Positions 21,961 to 31,405 of a stretch of 64,000 nucleotides of DNA are shown here, piece after piece. The DNA lies in NCBI RefSeq assembly GCF_016887965.1, contig NZ_JAFDVD010000021.1, forward strand, positions 1 to 64,000, given 5' to 3'. The DNA is from Phycicoccus sonneratiae (GTDB lineage: Bacteria > Actinomycetota > Actinomycetes > Actinomycetales > Dermatophilaceae). Each line of letters opens with the position of its first letter. Position 1 is the stretch's first letter. The notes beneath the pieces were generated by a model. It searched no databases. It saw only the letters and a program-made list of their open reading frames with translations, and was not told where the DNA came from. A program made the position numbers and the translations under genes.

Positions 21961-23106
21961 ATGCCCACCTCTGTCCGCCAGACCCCCGGGTCCCCCCGCC
22001 ACGCCCGCCCGGGCCGCCGCCGGGGAGTCACCGCTCTCGCTGCCGGAACCACTCTCGCGACCGTCGCGGTCTTCGCGCCGTTCAGCGCCTCGGACGAGCC
22101 GTCCGAGGCGGCGCTCGCCCGCACGGCCCAGACGGCGGCCACCGCCCAGGCCGGCACCGCGACCGCCGAGCGCACCGCCACCGCCGTCCGGACGGAGGCG
22201 GCGAACAAGGCCGCCTCCGCCGCGCGCACCTCTCGCACCAGCGGCGGCACCGCGGCGATCGCGCCGGTGAAGTCGGTCGTCACCCCGGCCAAGCCGGCCC
22301 TCGGCTCGAGCGTGCTGTTCTTCGGCGGCGCCGGCGACGTCACCGCCCTCACGAAGGCCGCCGGCCAGACCGTCGCGACCCACTCCTACGGCAACCTCCA
22401 GGGCAGCGTCCCGACCGGCCGCATGGTCACGGTCAACGCCCAGGGCATCCCGTGGACCTCGGTCAGCTCGGCCGCCCCCGGCAGCGCCCTGCACAACGAC
22501 ATGATCCGCTGGGCCAAGACGATCAAGGCCCGCGGCGGCACGATCCTCATGTCCTTCGGCCACGAGCCCGAGGTCTCGGCGAAGATCAAGCAGGGCACGG
22601 CCACGCAGTACCGGGCCGCCTACCGCAAGGTCGTCGACGTCTTCCGCTCCCAGGGCGTCACCAACGTCCAGTGGGTCTACCAGGCCACCGCGTGGTCCTT
22701 CCGGGTCAAGAGCACCGACCGGATCGCCGCGGCGAACTGGTACCCGGGCGACGACTACATCGACGTCGTCGGCGGCGACGCCTACAACTGGTACACCTGC
22801 GGTGAGGGGCAGAACAAGGACGTGCCCCTCTCGACCATCGGGAGTGGCGTGCTCGCCTTCGCCAAGGCGCACGGCAAGAAGGCCTCGCTGCCCGAGTTCG
22901 CCGCGCACTCGGCGTCCAACAGGGGGGCCTGGCTCTCCGCCGGCTACAACTGGATGAAGGCGAACAAGGACTACTTCGTCGCCGCGTTCTACTTCAACCG
23001 GCCGCCGACCAACGCCTCGAACGCCGACTGCGTCTGGACGCTCAAGACCTCCACGGAGCTCTCCACGTACAAGGCCATCGCGGCCGACGCGTGGACCACC
23101 CAGTGA
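21961..23106 (+). CDS. exported GH26-like glycoside hydrolase
   Basis: 381 residues. A basic N terminus and hydrophobic segment (about 23-42) indicate export, followed by a 60-residue Ala/Thr linker. The (beta/alpha)8 domain has the GH26-type acid/base in LMSFGHEPE (about 200) and a candidate nucleophile in ASLPEFAAH (about 310). GH26 enzymes cut beta-mannans or related beta-glycans, and GH26-like proteins often sit in exopolysaccharide loci. Trimming or release of the local polymer is my inference. CAGGAG precedes the ATG. A Crp-type palindrome lies about 180 bases upstream. Confidence 0.8.
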   Translation: MPTSVRQTPGSPRHARPGRRRGVTALAAGTTLATVAVFAPFSASDEPSEAALARTAQTAATAQAGTATAERTATAVRTEAANKAASAARTSRTSGGTAAIAPVKSVVTPAKPALGSSVLFFGGAGDVTALTKAAGQTVATHSYGNLQGSVPTGRMVTVNAQGIPWTSVSSAAPGSALHNDMIRWAKTIKARGGTILMSFGHEPEVSAKIKQGTATQYRAAYRKVVDVFRSQGVTNVQWVYQATAWSFRVKSTDRIAAANWYPGDDYIDVVGGDAYNWYTCGEGQNKDVPLSTIGSGVLAFAKAHGKKASLPEFAAHSASNRGAWLSAGYNWMKANKDYFVAAFYFNRPPTNASNADCVWTLKTSTELSTYKAIAADAWTTQ

Positions 23107-23121
23107 GTCGAGCCTGACACC

Positions 23122-23158
23122 CGGACGGGGTGGGACCGTGACGGTCCCACCCCGTCCG
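23122..23158. terminator. strong bidirectional hairpin terminator
   Basis: Perfect 17-base arms (23122-23138 and 23142-23158) around a 3-base TGA loop, exactly between the convergent GH26-like gene and lipoprotein gene. It shares the CCGGACGGGG word with the hairpin at 24857. Confidence 0.9.
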
Positions 23159-23165
23159 CGCGTCG

Positions 23166-23798
23166 TCAGGAGGTGAAGGAGACGTCCCAGCAGCCCTTGG
23201 CCGCGCCGGACGTCGCCGTGATCCGCCAGGTCCCTGCCGCCGGCACGCTCAGCTGCACGAGGTGGTACTTCCACTGCTCGGCGGTCTGGGTGGTGGCGCT
23301 CTTGACGGTCTTGGCCTCGGACCCGTCGCGCTGGGCCACGGTGACCGAGAGGGCGGCCTTCTCGTCGGAGACGTCCACGGGGATGACGTAGAGCGGGAAC
23401 GCCGCCGACGGGGAGGCCTTGAAGGCGGCGCGGGCGTCGGCGAAGTTGCCGGCGGCCATCGGCCCCGACCGCACGTCGCGCTGCGTGCCGACCTCGACGC
23501 AGCCGGTCTTGCTCGACCCGGGGAGGCGGGCCAGCACGCTGTCCTGGCGCCCGGGGGCGTCGGTCGCGAGGGTCGGCGGCGCGGTGGCCGGCGACGGGAT
23601 CTCGCTCGGGGTCGTGGGCGCCGAGCTCGTGGCGGACGGACCGGCGCTGCCGCCGGAGGACGCCGAGGCGGAGGGCGTCGCGTCGTCGGACCCCTCCCCG
23701 GTGCACGCGCCGAGGGCGAGGACGGCGCACGCGGCGGACGCGGCCCACCGCACCCCTCGCGTGCCGGGACGGCTCCGTCGGACGGACCCACGACTCAT
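23166..23798 (-). CDS. Ser/Thr/Pro-rich lipoprotein
   Basis: 210 residues, not assigned to a family. A basic n-region and hydrophobic core end in a lipobox (LALGAC, Cys about 32). A Ser/Thr/Pro/Ala linker (about 38-85) is typical of a wall-spanning or glycosylated stretch. The remaining ~120 residues look like a beta-sandwich with two cysteines (C100 and C203) that could pair. It converges with the GH26-like gene and is divergent from a sulfotransferase gene. A surface role in the polysaccharide region is a guess. Confidence 0.7.
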   Translation of the reverse strand: MSRGSVRRSRPGTRGVRWAASAACAVLALGACTGEGSDDATPSASASSGGSAGPSATSSAPTTPSEIPSPATAPPTLATDAPGRQDSVLARLPGSSKTGCVEVGTQRDVRSGPMAAGNFADARAAFKASPSAAFPLYVIPVDVSDEKAALSVTVAQRDGSEAKTVKSATTQTAEQWKYHLVQLSVPAAGTWRITATSGAAKGCWDVSFTS

Positions 23799-23982
23799 GC
23801 TCGACCTCCGGACCCCGGCCGGCCGGGTGGCCGGCTCCCTGCGACAGAACCCTGCCTCCACTGTAGGTGCTCCCCCGGACGGGCACCCCGGGATTCGCCA
23901 CATCCCGGGCGATGTCCCACGCCGACGGACGCGGACTGGGAGACTGGGGCCCGACGTGCTGCCCGAGCAGGAGGAGTCCGGC

Positions 23983-24810
23983 GTGGTCGAGGGGTCCAGG
24001 TTCGTCTTCGTCGGCGGCCTCCACCGCAGCGGGACCACCCCGCTCGCGCGGCTCCTCGCGCGGCATCCCGAGGTCGCCGGCATCTCCGGCAGCGGCGTGA
24101 GCGAGGACGAGGGCGTCCACCTCCAGGACGTCTACCCGCCGATCCGCGCCCACGGCGGCATGGGCCGGTTCGCGCACGACCCCCGGGCCCACCTCACCGA
24201 GGACTCGCCGCTCGTCTCCGACGAGAACGCGCAGCGCCTCGTCGAGTCCTGGTCCCCCTACTGGGACACCTCGCGGCGGCTCCTCCTCGAGAAGTCGCCC
24301 GGCAACCTCGTGATGGGCCGCTTCCTCCAGGCCCTCTTCCCGGGCAGCGCCCTCGTCGTCGTCGTCCGTCACCCGGTCGTCGCCTCGCTCGCGCTCGAGA
24401 AGTGGAACCCGTGGCCGGTCGCGCGCAACGGGCGCCGCCACACCAGCCTCCCCGACCTCGTCGGCCACTGGGTCCGGGCCCACGAGCTCCTCCTCGAGGA
24501 CGCCCCGCACCACCGGCGGCTGCTCGTCCTGCGCTACGAGGACCTCGTCGCCGACCCCTCTGCCCGCCTCGGCGAGGTGGCCGACCACCTCGGCCTCGGG
24601 AGCCCGCTGCCCGCCGACGGCATCCGCGCCGGGGCGAGCGACCGGTACACCGAGACGTGGGAGGCGATGCGCACCGGCTCGCCGCTCGCCCGGCGGCGCC
24701 GCCGTCAGGTCGAGGAGCGGTGGGGTGAGGCCGTCTCCCGGTGGGGGTACTCCCTCGAGGACCTCACCGCGGTCGGTCCGCGCGAGGCCCTGCCGACCGC
24801 CGCGCCCTGA
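23983..24810 (+). CDS. sulfotransferase family protein
   Basis: 275 residues. The 5'-phosphosulfate loop of PAPS-dependent sulfotransferases reads GLHRSGTTPLARLL near the N terminus, and the 3'-phosphate site is VVVVRHPVVASLALEKWN in the middle. The enzyme would move sulfate from PAPS to a carbohydrate or other hydroxyl. A GTG at 23983 is chosen since CAGGAGGAG sits 7 bases before it; a GTG 27 bases upstream is possible. One of three sulfotransferase-like genes in this 20-kb region. Acceptor unknown. Confidence 0.85.
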   Translation: MVEGSRFVFVGGLHRSGTTPLARLLARHPEVAGISGSGVSEDEGVHLQDVYPPIRAHGGMGRFAHDPRAHLTEDSPLVSDENAQRLVESWSPYWDTSRRLLLEKSPGNLVMGRFLQALFPGSALVVVVRHPVVASLALEKWNPWPVARNGRRHTSLPDLVGHWVRAHELLLEDAPHHRRLLVLRYEDLVADPSARLGEVADHLGLGSPLPADGIRAGASDRYTETWEAMRTGSPLARRRRRQVEERWGEAVSRWGYSLEDLTAVGPREALPTAAP

Positions 24811-24856
24811 GCGTCCCCGCCGACCATCCCCTCGGGGACGCGGCGCCCCCGGACAG

Positions 24857-24896
24857 CCGGACGGGGCCGGCGCCCGAGGGCGCCGACCCCGTCCGG
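24857..24896. terminator. bidirectional hairpin terminator
   Basis: Outer arms CCGGACGGGG (24857-24866) and CCCCGTCCGG (24887-24896) with inner GGCGCC pairing, between the convergent sulfotransferase and PKD-protein genes. No U-tract. Confidence 0.85.
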
Positions 24897-24909
24897 GTCG
24901 ATCCGGTGC

Positions 24910-27900
24910 TCAGCCCACCGGGTGGAGGACCACCGTCCACATGGCGGTCTTGTCACTGGTCGCGTTGCTCGTCGCCGTGACCCCGCCGACCTGACCGGCC
25001 GCGACCGGGCCACCGGAGTCGGCGGCCAGGACGCTGAACCGGTAGGTGCCGGAGGCGTCGGTCTGCTCGAGCCGCGAGCTCACGGACCCGGGAAGGGTCC
25101 AGTTGCTCGTGGCCGAGGACTTGTCGGACCAGTAGGACACGACCCAGTCGCCCGTCTGGGCGGTACCCGTCGGGGTCGTGTGGGTGGCCGTGGCCGAGTC
25201 ACCCGACCGGGTCGCGGTGACACCCGTCGCCGCGACGTTGCGGTAGACCGCCACCGAGAGGTTGCCGAGCCGGAAGCCGGACGGGTCGTCGACCCGGACG
25301 GACTTGCCCGCGTCGCCCGCCTCGGCCTGCTTGCGCCACAGCGTGGAGCGGATCGTGCCGTTGACGAAGCTGTCGACCTGGGTCCACCCCGTGACTCCCG
25401 ACGGCCCGGTCCACGTGACCGTGGAGGGGGTCGTCAGCCAGAGGAGCATCGTGTCGCCGACCTGGGTGGTCGCCGGCACCGTGGCCGCCTTGAACTTCGC
25501 CGACCCGGCCGCCGAGCTCGCCGCTCCGACGAACGAGAGCGGGTTGGTCGGGGTCGGCACGGTCACCGTGACGGACTTGGTGGTCGTCCCGGTGCCGCCA
25601 CGGTTGTCGGTGACCGTGAGGCCGACCGAGTAGGTGCCGCTCTCGGCGTACTCGTGCGTCGGCGAGGCCGTGGTCGCGGTCCCTCCGTCACCGAAGGTCC
25701 ACGCGTACGACGCGATGGTGCCGTCCGGGTCGGAGGACCCGGTGCCGTCGAACGAGCACGAGCCGTCGGTGCACGACGAGGTGAACGACGCGGTGGGCGG
25801 GACGTTCGCCGGCTGGGCCGCGACGGTGACGCTGCGCGTCGTCGTCCCGGTGGCACCGTCGTCGTCGGTCACCGTGAGGGTCACCGTGTAGGTCCCGGCG
25901 GCGGTGTAGGTGTGCGACGGGTTCTGCGCCGTCGACGTCCCTCCGTCCCCGAAGGACCACGAGTAGCCGGCGATCGTGCCGTCCGTGTCCGTCCCGCTGC
26001 CCGCGAAGTCACAGGCGAGGAACGTGCACGAGGGCGTCCCGATGGCGGCCGTCGGCGGCTCGTTGGCGGGCGGGCCGCCGTAGAGGAACATCGACCGGTT
26101 GCGCCAGTCGATCCCGTCGACGCCCGAGCCGCTGACCTTCGTCGGCGAGCCCGAGACGGACGAGCCGTCGAAGGCGACCGAGTAGAGGGCACCGTCGGCC
26201 TTGCGGACGTAGTACAGCTTGCCGCCGCTGACGAACATCCCGTTGGCGTCGGCGAAGTTGACGCTCGAGGAGACCGTGCGGATGCGCTCGTCCATGATCC
26301 CGCTGTCCGGCGAGAACCACCGGGCGAGCAGGCGGGAGTCGTTGTTCAGCGTGTAGTACATCCAGCCGGCCGAGTACGTCATGCCGGACACGCTGTTCAT
26401 CTGCCCGTAGAGCGAGGGCACCGCGCCGTTGTAGGTGCCGCCGAGGTTGTTGTCGACGTCCTTCCACTTCGGGTCGTTGTACGGGTTGACCTGCACGTCG
26501 GTGCCGAAGGTCGTGCCGTTGAACGTCCTGCGGTGCAGGAACCCGTCGGTCGAGCCGTAGAAGACGGTCGACCCGACCATGAACGCGCCACGCGTCGAGG
26601 CCCAGGACACGCCGCCCGTGGACTCCGCGCGGGGCGAGCCGCTCGTGCCGGTCGAGGTGAGCGGCACGGAGACGAGCCCGTCGGTCGGGGGCGTCGGGGT
26701 GACGTCCGTGCGGACGATCTCGATGCCGTTGACCAGCGGGTTCTCGACGACGTGGGAGAAGTCGATGTTCACGGTGCCGTCCGAGACCTTCGAGAAGGCC
26801 CGCATGGTGCCGCGCTGGTCACCGACGCTCGCGACGATGTCGAAGTTGTTCAGCACCGTCGACCCGTCGAGGGCCACGTTGAACACCCGGCTGCCCGAGG
26901 CGCTCGTGCACGTGCACCGGTTGGCGAAGTACAGGCGCACCTGGATCGGCGTGCCCGCGGCGACCGGGAAGGCCCACTGCATGGCCGGGCTGTCGTTCGG
27001 CGACCAGCGCTCGCTGTCGAAGATGGCGCCCGGCGTGGAGGCCGGCACGGTGCCGTCGACGGTGCGGTTGCTGTCCCAGCCGGCCGCGTTGCTGTTGCTG
27101 TTGCGGTAGCTGCTCGCGCCGCTGTCGTCGATCCAGTCCGGACCGGAGTCCGAGGACGGGACGGTCCCGCCGCCGGCGTTCACCCGGTACAGCACGTTGG
27201 TCGTGCCGCCCGTGGAGCCGCCGAGGTAGACGCGCCCGGGCAGCGACCCGATCGCGGTGGTGTGGAGCTGGGCGCCCCGGTACGGGAAGAACGCGATGCG
27301 CGGACGCCGGTACTCGCGGTTGCCCACCCAGATCGAGTTCGAGCCCACGTAGAGGCCCTCGGGGGTGGCGAGCAGCGCGTAGACCGCGACACCCGCGGGG
27401 TTGCGACCCGGGTTCCACGACAGCGGGCGACCGCTGATCGGGTCGAGGGCCACGATGCCCGGCCGCGGGACGGCACCCGGGCCGGCGTAGTCGACACCGG
27501 TGGGGTTGTTGGCCCAGCGCTGGTGTCCGCCGACGAAGACCGCGTTCGTCGTGATCGCGTTCTCCCAGTTGGTGTCACCACCGGACTCGGAGACCCACGT
27601 CGGCTGCGCGTCCGTGGAGAGGGTGTCGGTCTCGAACCGGCTGGCGGCGTCGCAGAGCGTGCCGCGCACGCCACCACCGGTGCCGCTGACGACGAAGAAC
27701 GAGTTGTCCGGCGAGAAGGAGACGTCACGCACCCAGCTGTCGAAGGCCCAGTTGAAGCACTGGTCGCTCAGCCGGTTCGTGTTCCAGGCGGTGCGCACCG
27801 AGGCCGTGGCCCCGAGGTCGATCTGGACGATCTGGTCGCGCAGGAGGCCGTCGGCGTACTTGAAGTTGCCGACCGCCACCATCCGCGAGCCGTCGGCCGT

Positions 27901-28581
27901 GATGTCGAGGGCCGCGACGCCCATCCAGCCCTGGGCACCGGAGCCGGTGTCGTTGTGGTGGCCGGACATCTGGACGTTCATGTACGGGTCGAGCGCGCCG
28001 TTGGAGAGGGCGAGCGTGGCGAGCTCGGCGTGGTCCTTGCCGCCGACCTTCGTGAAGGTGCCGCCGATGTAGACCCGGTTGCCCCGCACGACGATGTCGT
28101 TGACGTACCCGAAGTTGTTGGTCGGGGGGTTCCACGAGGCGACGGCCTGACCGGTGGTCAGGTCGAGGAGGGCGATGTCGCGGCGGGTGGCGCCGCCGGC
28201 GCTCGTGAAGTCGCCGCCGACGAACACCGTGGTGGCCGTGGGGCCGGGGTGCACGGCGTAGACCGGGCCGTTGACGTTGAAGTTGACCGAGGACAGCGCA
28301 CCCGTGGCCTGGTTGAACGAGGCGACGTTGGGACGGCTGACACCCCCGACCGTCGTGAACGTGCCCCCGAGGACCATCGTCGACCCGACCTTGGCGATCG
28401 AGCGGACGTCACCGTCGTCGACCGAGGGCGTGGCCGTGGACGGCACCTCGTCGACCATCGACGAGGCGGTGGGCGGAGGGGCTGCGGGCACGGTCGCCGA
28501 TGCAGCGGGCGCGGACACCACGAGTCCGGCCAGCACCAGCGACGCGATGCCCACGAAGGCCCCCAGCGGGTTACCTTTCAT
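24910..28581 (-). CDS. large secreted malectin/PKD surface protein
   Basis: 1,223 residues. Signal peptide (about 1-29, ending APAASA). Residues ~55-465 look like a beta-propeller of LSSVNF/VYAVHPG-type repeats. A malectin-like carbohydrate-binding domain (about 475-625) carries GWDSNRTVDG, RVFNVALDG and NGIEIVRT. A second shorter propeller-like part follows (about 640-840), then two PKD domains (about 845-1005, each with WSFGDGG or WTFGDGG). A beta-rich C-terminal domain of unknown type ends the chain; no sortase or wall anchor is seen. Start at 28581 has GGGAG upstream and gives a clean signal peptide. Likely an extracellular glycan-binding or matrix protein. Confidence 0.85.
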   Translation of the reverse strand: MKGNPLGAFVGIASLVLAGLVVSAPAASATVPAAPPPTASSMVDEVPSTATPSVDDGDVRSIAKVGSTMVLGGTFTTVGGVSRPNVASFNQATGALSSVNFNVNGPVYAVHPGPTATTVFVGGDFTSAGGATRRDIALLDLTTGQAVASWNPPTNNFGYVNDIVVRGNRVYIGGTFTKVGGKDHAELATLALSNGALDPYMNVQMSGHHNDTGSGAQGWMGVAALDITADGSRMVAVGNFKYADGLLRDQIVQIDLGATASVRTAWNTNRLSDQCFNWAFDSWVRDVSFSPDNSFFVVSGTGGGVRGTLCDAASRFETDTLSTDAQPTWVSESGGDTNWENAITTNAVFVGGHQRWANNPTGVDYAGPGAVPRPGIVALDPISGRPLSWNPGRNPAGVAVYALLATPEGLYVGSNSIWVGNREYRRPRIAFFPYRGAQLHTTAIGSLPGRVYLGGSTGGTTNVLYRVNAGGGTVPSSDSGPDWIDDSGASSYRNSNSNAAGWDSNRTVDGTVPASTPGAIFDSERWSPNDSPAMQWAFPVAAGTPIQVRLYFANRCTCTSASGSRVFNVALDGSTVLNNFDIVASVGDQRGTMRAFSKVSDGTVNIDFSHVVENPLVNGIEIVRTDVTPTPPTDGLVSVPLTSTGTSGSPRAESTGGVSWASTRGAFMVGSTVFYGSTDGFLHRRTFNGTTFGTDVQVNPYNDPKWKDVDNNLGGTYNGAVPSLYGQMNSVSGMTYSAGWMYYTLNNDSRLLARWFSPDSGIMDERIRTVSSSVNFADANGMFVSGGKLYYVRKADGALYSVAFDGSSVSGSPTKVSGSGVDGIDWRNRSMFLYGGPPANEPPTAAIGTPSCTFLACDFAGSGTDTDGTIAGYSWSFGDGGTSTAQNPSHTYTAAGTYTVTLTVTDDDGATGTTTRSVTVAAQPANVPPTASFTSSCTDGSCSFDGTGSSDPDGTIASYAWTFGDGGTATTASPTHEYAESGTYSVGLTVTDNRGGTGTTTKSVTVTVPTPTNPLSFVGAASSAAGSAKFKAATVPATTQVGDTMLLWLTTPSTVTWTGPSGVTGWTQVDSFVNGTIRSTLWRKQAEAGDAGKSVRVDDPSGFRLGNLSVAVYRNVAATGVTATRSGDSATATHTTPTGTAQTGDWVVSYWSDKSSATSNWTLPGSVSSRLEQTDASGTYRFSVLAADSGGPVAAGQVGGVTATSNATSDKTAMWTVVLHPVG

Positions 28582-28809
28582 GGAGTTCTCCCTGCACTGC
28601 TCCACGCGCAGCGGCGCGCCGCTGAAAGGCCCCCTGCAGACCTCGCGCCCTCAGATGGTGACACGCCGTCGGCCGGGACGGAAGCAGAATGCGTCAATTC
28701 GGTCACGACGAGATCGCGAACGCGTTGCGGAGGGGTCCGCGGTGCCGCGTCGGGGGGCCGCTCGCCTACGCTCGTGCAGGTCAGACGAGGTGGAGGAGGT
28801 GGCACGACG

Positions 28810-29808
28810 ATGCGGAGGGCGCTCGCGGTCGTCGTGGCCCTGCTCGCCGTCGCGGCGCTCGGTGGGTGCCGGCTGCCGTGGCAGTGCCCCCTCACCGACG
28901 ACGCCCGGCCGTCCTGCGGAGGGGTGGTGCTGGGCGTCACCACCGCGCAGCCGTCGACCGAGATGCTCTCCGCCGCAGAGGACTTCGTCGGCCGGCCCTA
29001 CGACATGGTCTACCGCTTCCACGAGATCGACGATGCCTTCCCGACCGACGAGGAGCGCGGCATCGTCGCGAGCGGGCGGCTCCTGCACCTCTCGGTCGAC
29101 ACCCGGGTCGAGGACTCCCGTGACGGCCTGTCCTGGGCCGCGGTCGCTGCTGGGCGCCACGACGCCGAGCTCTCGGCGCAGGGGCGCGCGATCGCCGACC
29201 TGCACTCGCCCGTCCTCGTCACCTACGAGCACGAGATGGACCAGGCGTCCAAGTCGGCTCTGGGGACGCCCGAGGAGTTCGTCGCCGCCTGGCGCCACGT
29301 GCACGACGTCTACACGCGGGCGGGGGCCACGAACGTCGTGTGGGTCTGGGTGGCCTCCGGGACGACGCCGACGCTCGAGCGGGCCAGCGTCATGTGGCCG
29401 GGCAACGACGTCGTCGACTGGATCAGCTGGGACGTCTACAACGCCGCCGGATGCCGCGCCGACCGCACCTCGGCGGAGCGCCACGTCTCCTTCGAGGAGT
29501 CGTTCTCGGTCTTCCACGACTGGCTCGAGCGCGAGGGCCCCGGGCTCGGCATCGACGTCACGAAACCGAAGATGCTCAGCGAGACCGGGAGCGTCGTCTA
29601 CCCGGACGACCCCTCGCTCACGGCGCAGTGGTACTCGGAGATGCCGGACGTGCTGCGCCGGCACCCGGACGTCGTCGCCGTCGGCCTCTGGGACCACGTC
29701 GGCATCCAGAGCTGCGACTACCGCTTCACCGGCGTCGCGTCGCTCGAGGGGGCGATGCGGGGGCTGGCCCGATCGGACGTGTTCGCCGAGCTCGACGTCT
29801 CGTTCTGA
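28810..29808 (+). CDS. GH26-like lipoprotein
   Basis: 332 residues. N-terminal signal with lipobox (LGGC, Cys about 20) predicts lipid anchoring. The rest is a (beta/alpha)8-type domain with the acid/base candidate in VTYEHEMDQ and nucleophile candidate in MLSETGSV, plus WISWDVYN and VGLWDHVG strands typical of GH26-like proteins. It is a second, divergent GH26-like protein in this region. It is transcribed divergently from the PKD protein across a 228-base gap. Catalysis on the locally made glycan is inference. Confidence 0.8.
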   Translation: MRRALAVVVALLAVAALGGCRLPWQCPLTDDARPSCGGVVLGVTTAQPSTEMLSAAEDFVGRPYDMVYRFHEIDDAFPTDEERGIVASGRLLHLSVDTRVEDSRDGLSWAAVAAGRHDAELSAQGRAIADLHSPVLVTYEHEMDQASKSALGTPEEFVAAWRHVHDVYTRAGATNVVWVWVASGTTPTLERASVMWPGNDVVDWISWDVYNAAGCRADRTSAERHVSFEESFSVFHDWLEREGPGLGIDVTKPKMLSETGSVVYPDDPSLTAQWYSEMPDVLRRHPDVVAVGLWDHVGIQSCDYRFTGVASLEGAMRGLARSDVFAELDVSF

Positions 29809-29809
29809 C

Positions 29810-29837
29810 GGCGCTCAGCGCCCCTGACGGCCGTCAG
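29810..29837. terminator. paired small hairpins between convergent genes
   Basis: GGCGC-TCA-GCGCC (29810-29822) and the palindrome CTGACGGCCGTCAG (29824-29837), which overlaps the flippase stop. They lie between the GH26-like lipoprotein and the convergent flippase. Confidence 0.6.
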
Positions 29838-31405
29838 CGTCGCCGTCGCGAGCGCAGTGCCGCACCCAGCTCCTCGAGGCCGAGCCGCCGCCGGAGCACG
29901 GCGCACCCGCCGACGTAGGCCAGACCACCGACGACGAGGCCGACGGCGAGGGCCGACACGTCGTCGCCCAGCGTGAGCCGGGCGACGGCCAGGGGGACAC
30001 CGGCCGCGACGAGTCCGAGCACCGCCGCCGTGACGGTCGAGGCGCCGAACGGGTGCAGGCGCAGGGCGGAGGTGACCTGGGCGAGGGCGAGCAGGTTGCG
30101 CAGGACGATGGCTGCCGCCCAGCCGATCGCCGCACCGATGATGCCGTGCCGCGGGATGAGCACGAGGTCGAGCCCGACCTGCACGCCGAGCCCGATGAGC
30201 GTGTTGACGAGGGTCCACGTGGTGCGCCCCGACATCGCGAGGACGACCTCGACCATGCCGAGGAGCGAGGAGAGCATCAGCGCGACCGCGAGGATGACGA
30301 CGACCGCCCCGCCGGCGTCGTAGCCCCCGCCGAAGACGTCGACGACCGTGGTCGAGAAGGCGGCCAGCGCGAGGTAGAGCGGCCAGGTCATGAGGACGAG
30401 CCACGCGGTCGAGGAGCGGTACAGCACACCGACACTGCGAGTGTCGTCGACCGCGAGGTGCTCCGCGAAGCGCGGCTGCGCGGCGAGCGTGACGGCCTGG
30501 CTGCCCATCTGGCCGGCGACGACGAAGCGCGTGGCGGCCGCGTAGACGGCGGCCGGCACGGCGCCCGCGAGCGCCCCGACGAGGACGATGTCGAGGCGCT
30601 GCATCGCCATCTGCGCGACGGTCATGATGGCCCGGGGCCAGGTGAAGGACCAGAACTCGCGGTGGCGGCGTCCGGTCGGTGGGGCGTCGCGCAGGGACCG
30701 CGCGAGCAGGCGCCTGGCCCACAGCGTCCCCGCGACGGCGGTGACGAGGTAGCCGGCCGCCCACCCGGCGACGGCGGCCGCCGGGCCGAGGGTGAGGCTC
30801 GCGAGGCCGACGAGCAGCAGCTGGGCGGCCGGGCGCACGACGAGGGTGAGCAGGGCGGTCGGGCGCATCGTGCCGAGCCCGCGGGTGGCCGACACGGCGA
30901 GGTTCTCGACCGAGGCCGCGAGGAGGAAGGGGGCGAGGACGCGCACGGCCGTCGCGGTGGCCGTCGGCTCGTCGGGGCTGACGAGGCGGCCCACGGCTGG
31001 GGCCGCCACGACGAGGGCGGCGGAGATCACGGCCGTCCACCCGAGGACCGGCAGGCTCGCGGCCCGCAGGTGCGAGCGGGCGTCCCCCGGACGGTCGAGG
31101 GCCCGGGCGCGCGACAGGAAGTACACGAGACCGGTGTTCGTGCCGAGCTGCGCGACGGCGACGACGACGAGGAAGCCCGACGTCGTCGAGAAGAAGACAC
31201 CGGCCTGGGCCTGCGGGAGGGCCCGCGTGACGACGACCGTCAGGGCGAACCCGATGACGGCGCTGAGGACCGCACCCGCGACGTTCGCCGCTCCTCCGCG
31301 GGCGACGCCTGCCATGCCGCCGCGCCCACCGGCGGGGGGCGTCGCGGCGGGCAGGGTCGGCGCGGTCGGCCCGCCGACGGGGATCCCGTCGTCCGCGGAC
31401 GTCAC
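29834..31405 (-). CDS. polysaccharide flippase (Wzx/MOP-like)
   Basis: 523-residue membrane protein with about 12-14 hydrophobic segments in the pattern of the MOP/PST export superfamily (VARGGAANVAGAVLSAVIGFALTVVV at the start; paired helices thereafter). Wzx proteins flip lipid-linked repeat units to the outer leaflet for polymerisation. The gene set around it (priming transferase, Wzy-like and Wzz-like proteins) supports that role. GTG start overlaps the stop of the phosphotransferase-like gene (GTGA). Confidence 0.88.
   Translation of the reverse strand: MTSADDGIPVGGPTAPTLPAATPPAGGRGGMAGVARGGAANVAGAVLSAVIGFALTVVVTRALPQAQAGVFFSTTSGFLVVVAVAQLGTNTGLVYFLSRARALDRPGDARSHLRAASLPVLGWTAVISAALVVAAPAVGRLVSPDEPTATATAVRVLAPFLLAASVENLAVSATRGLGTMRPTALLTLVVRPAAQLLLVGLASLTLGPAAAVAGWAAGYLVTAVAGTLWARRLLARSLRDAPPTGRRHREFWSFTWPRAIMTVAQMAMQRLDIVLVGALAGAVPAAVYAAATRFVVAGQMGSQAVTLAAQPRFAEHLAVDDTRSVGVLYRSSTAWLVLMTWPLYLALAAFSTTVVDVFGGGYDAGGAVVVILAVALMLSSLLGMVEVVLAMSGRTTWTLVNTLIGLGVQVGLDLVLIPRHGIIGAAIGWAAAIVLRNLLALAQVTSALRLHPFGASTVTAAVLGLVAAGVPLAVARLTLGDDVSALAVGLVVGGLAYVGGCAVLRRRLGLEELGAALRSRRRR

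Noticed and set aside
21943-24588. 881-residue minus-strand open frame
   Set aside because: Runs through the GH26-like, lipoprotein and sulfotransferase genes in a wrong frame, with low-complexity composition and no domain.
24922-29808. 1,628-residue plus-strand open frame
   Set aside because: Only its last ~330 codons (from 28810) are real. The rest is antisense to the PKD protein, with Arg/Gly/Val/Asp-rich shadow composition typical of GC-rich DNA.
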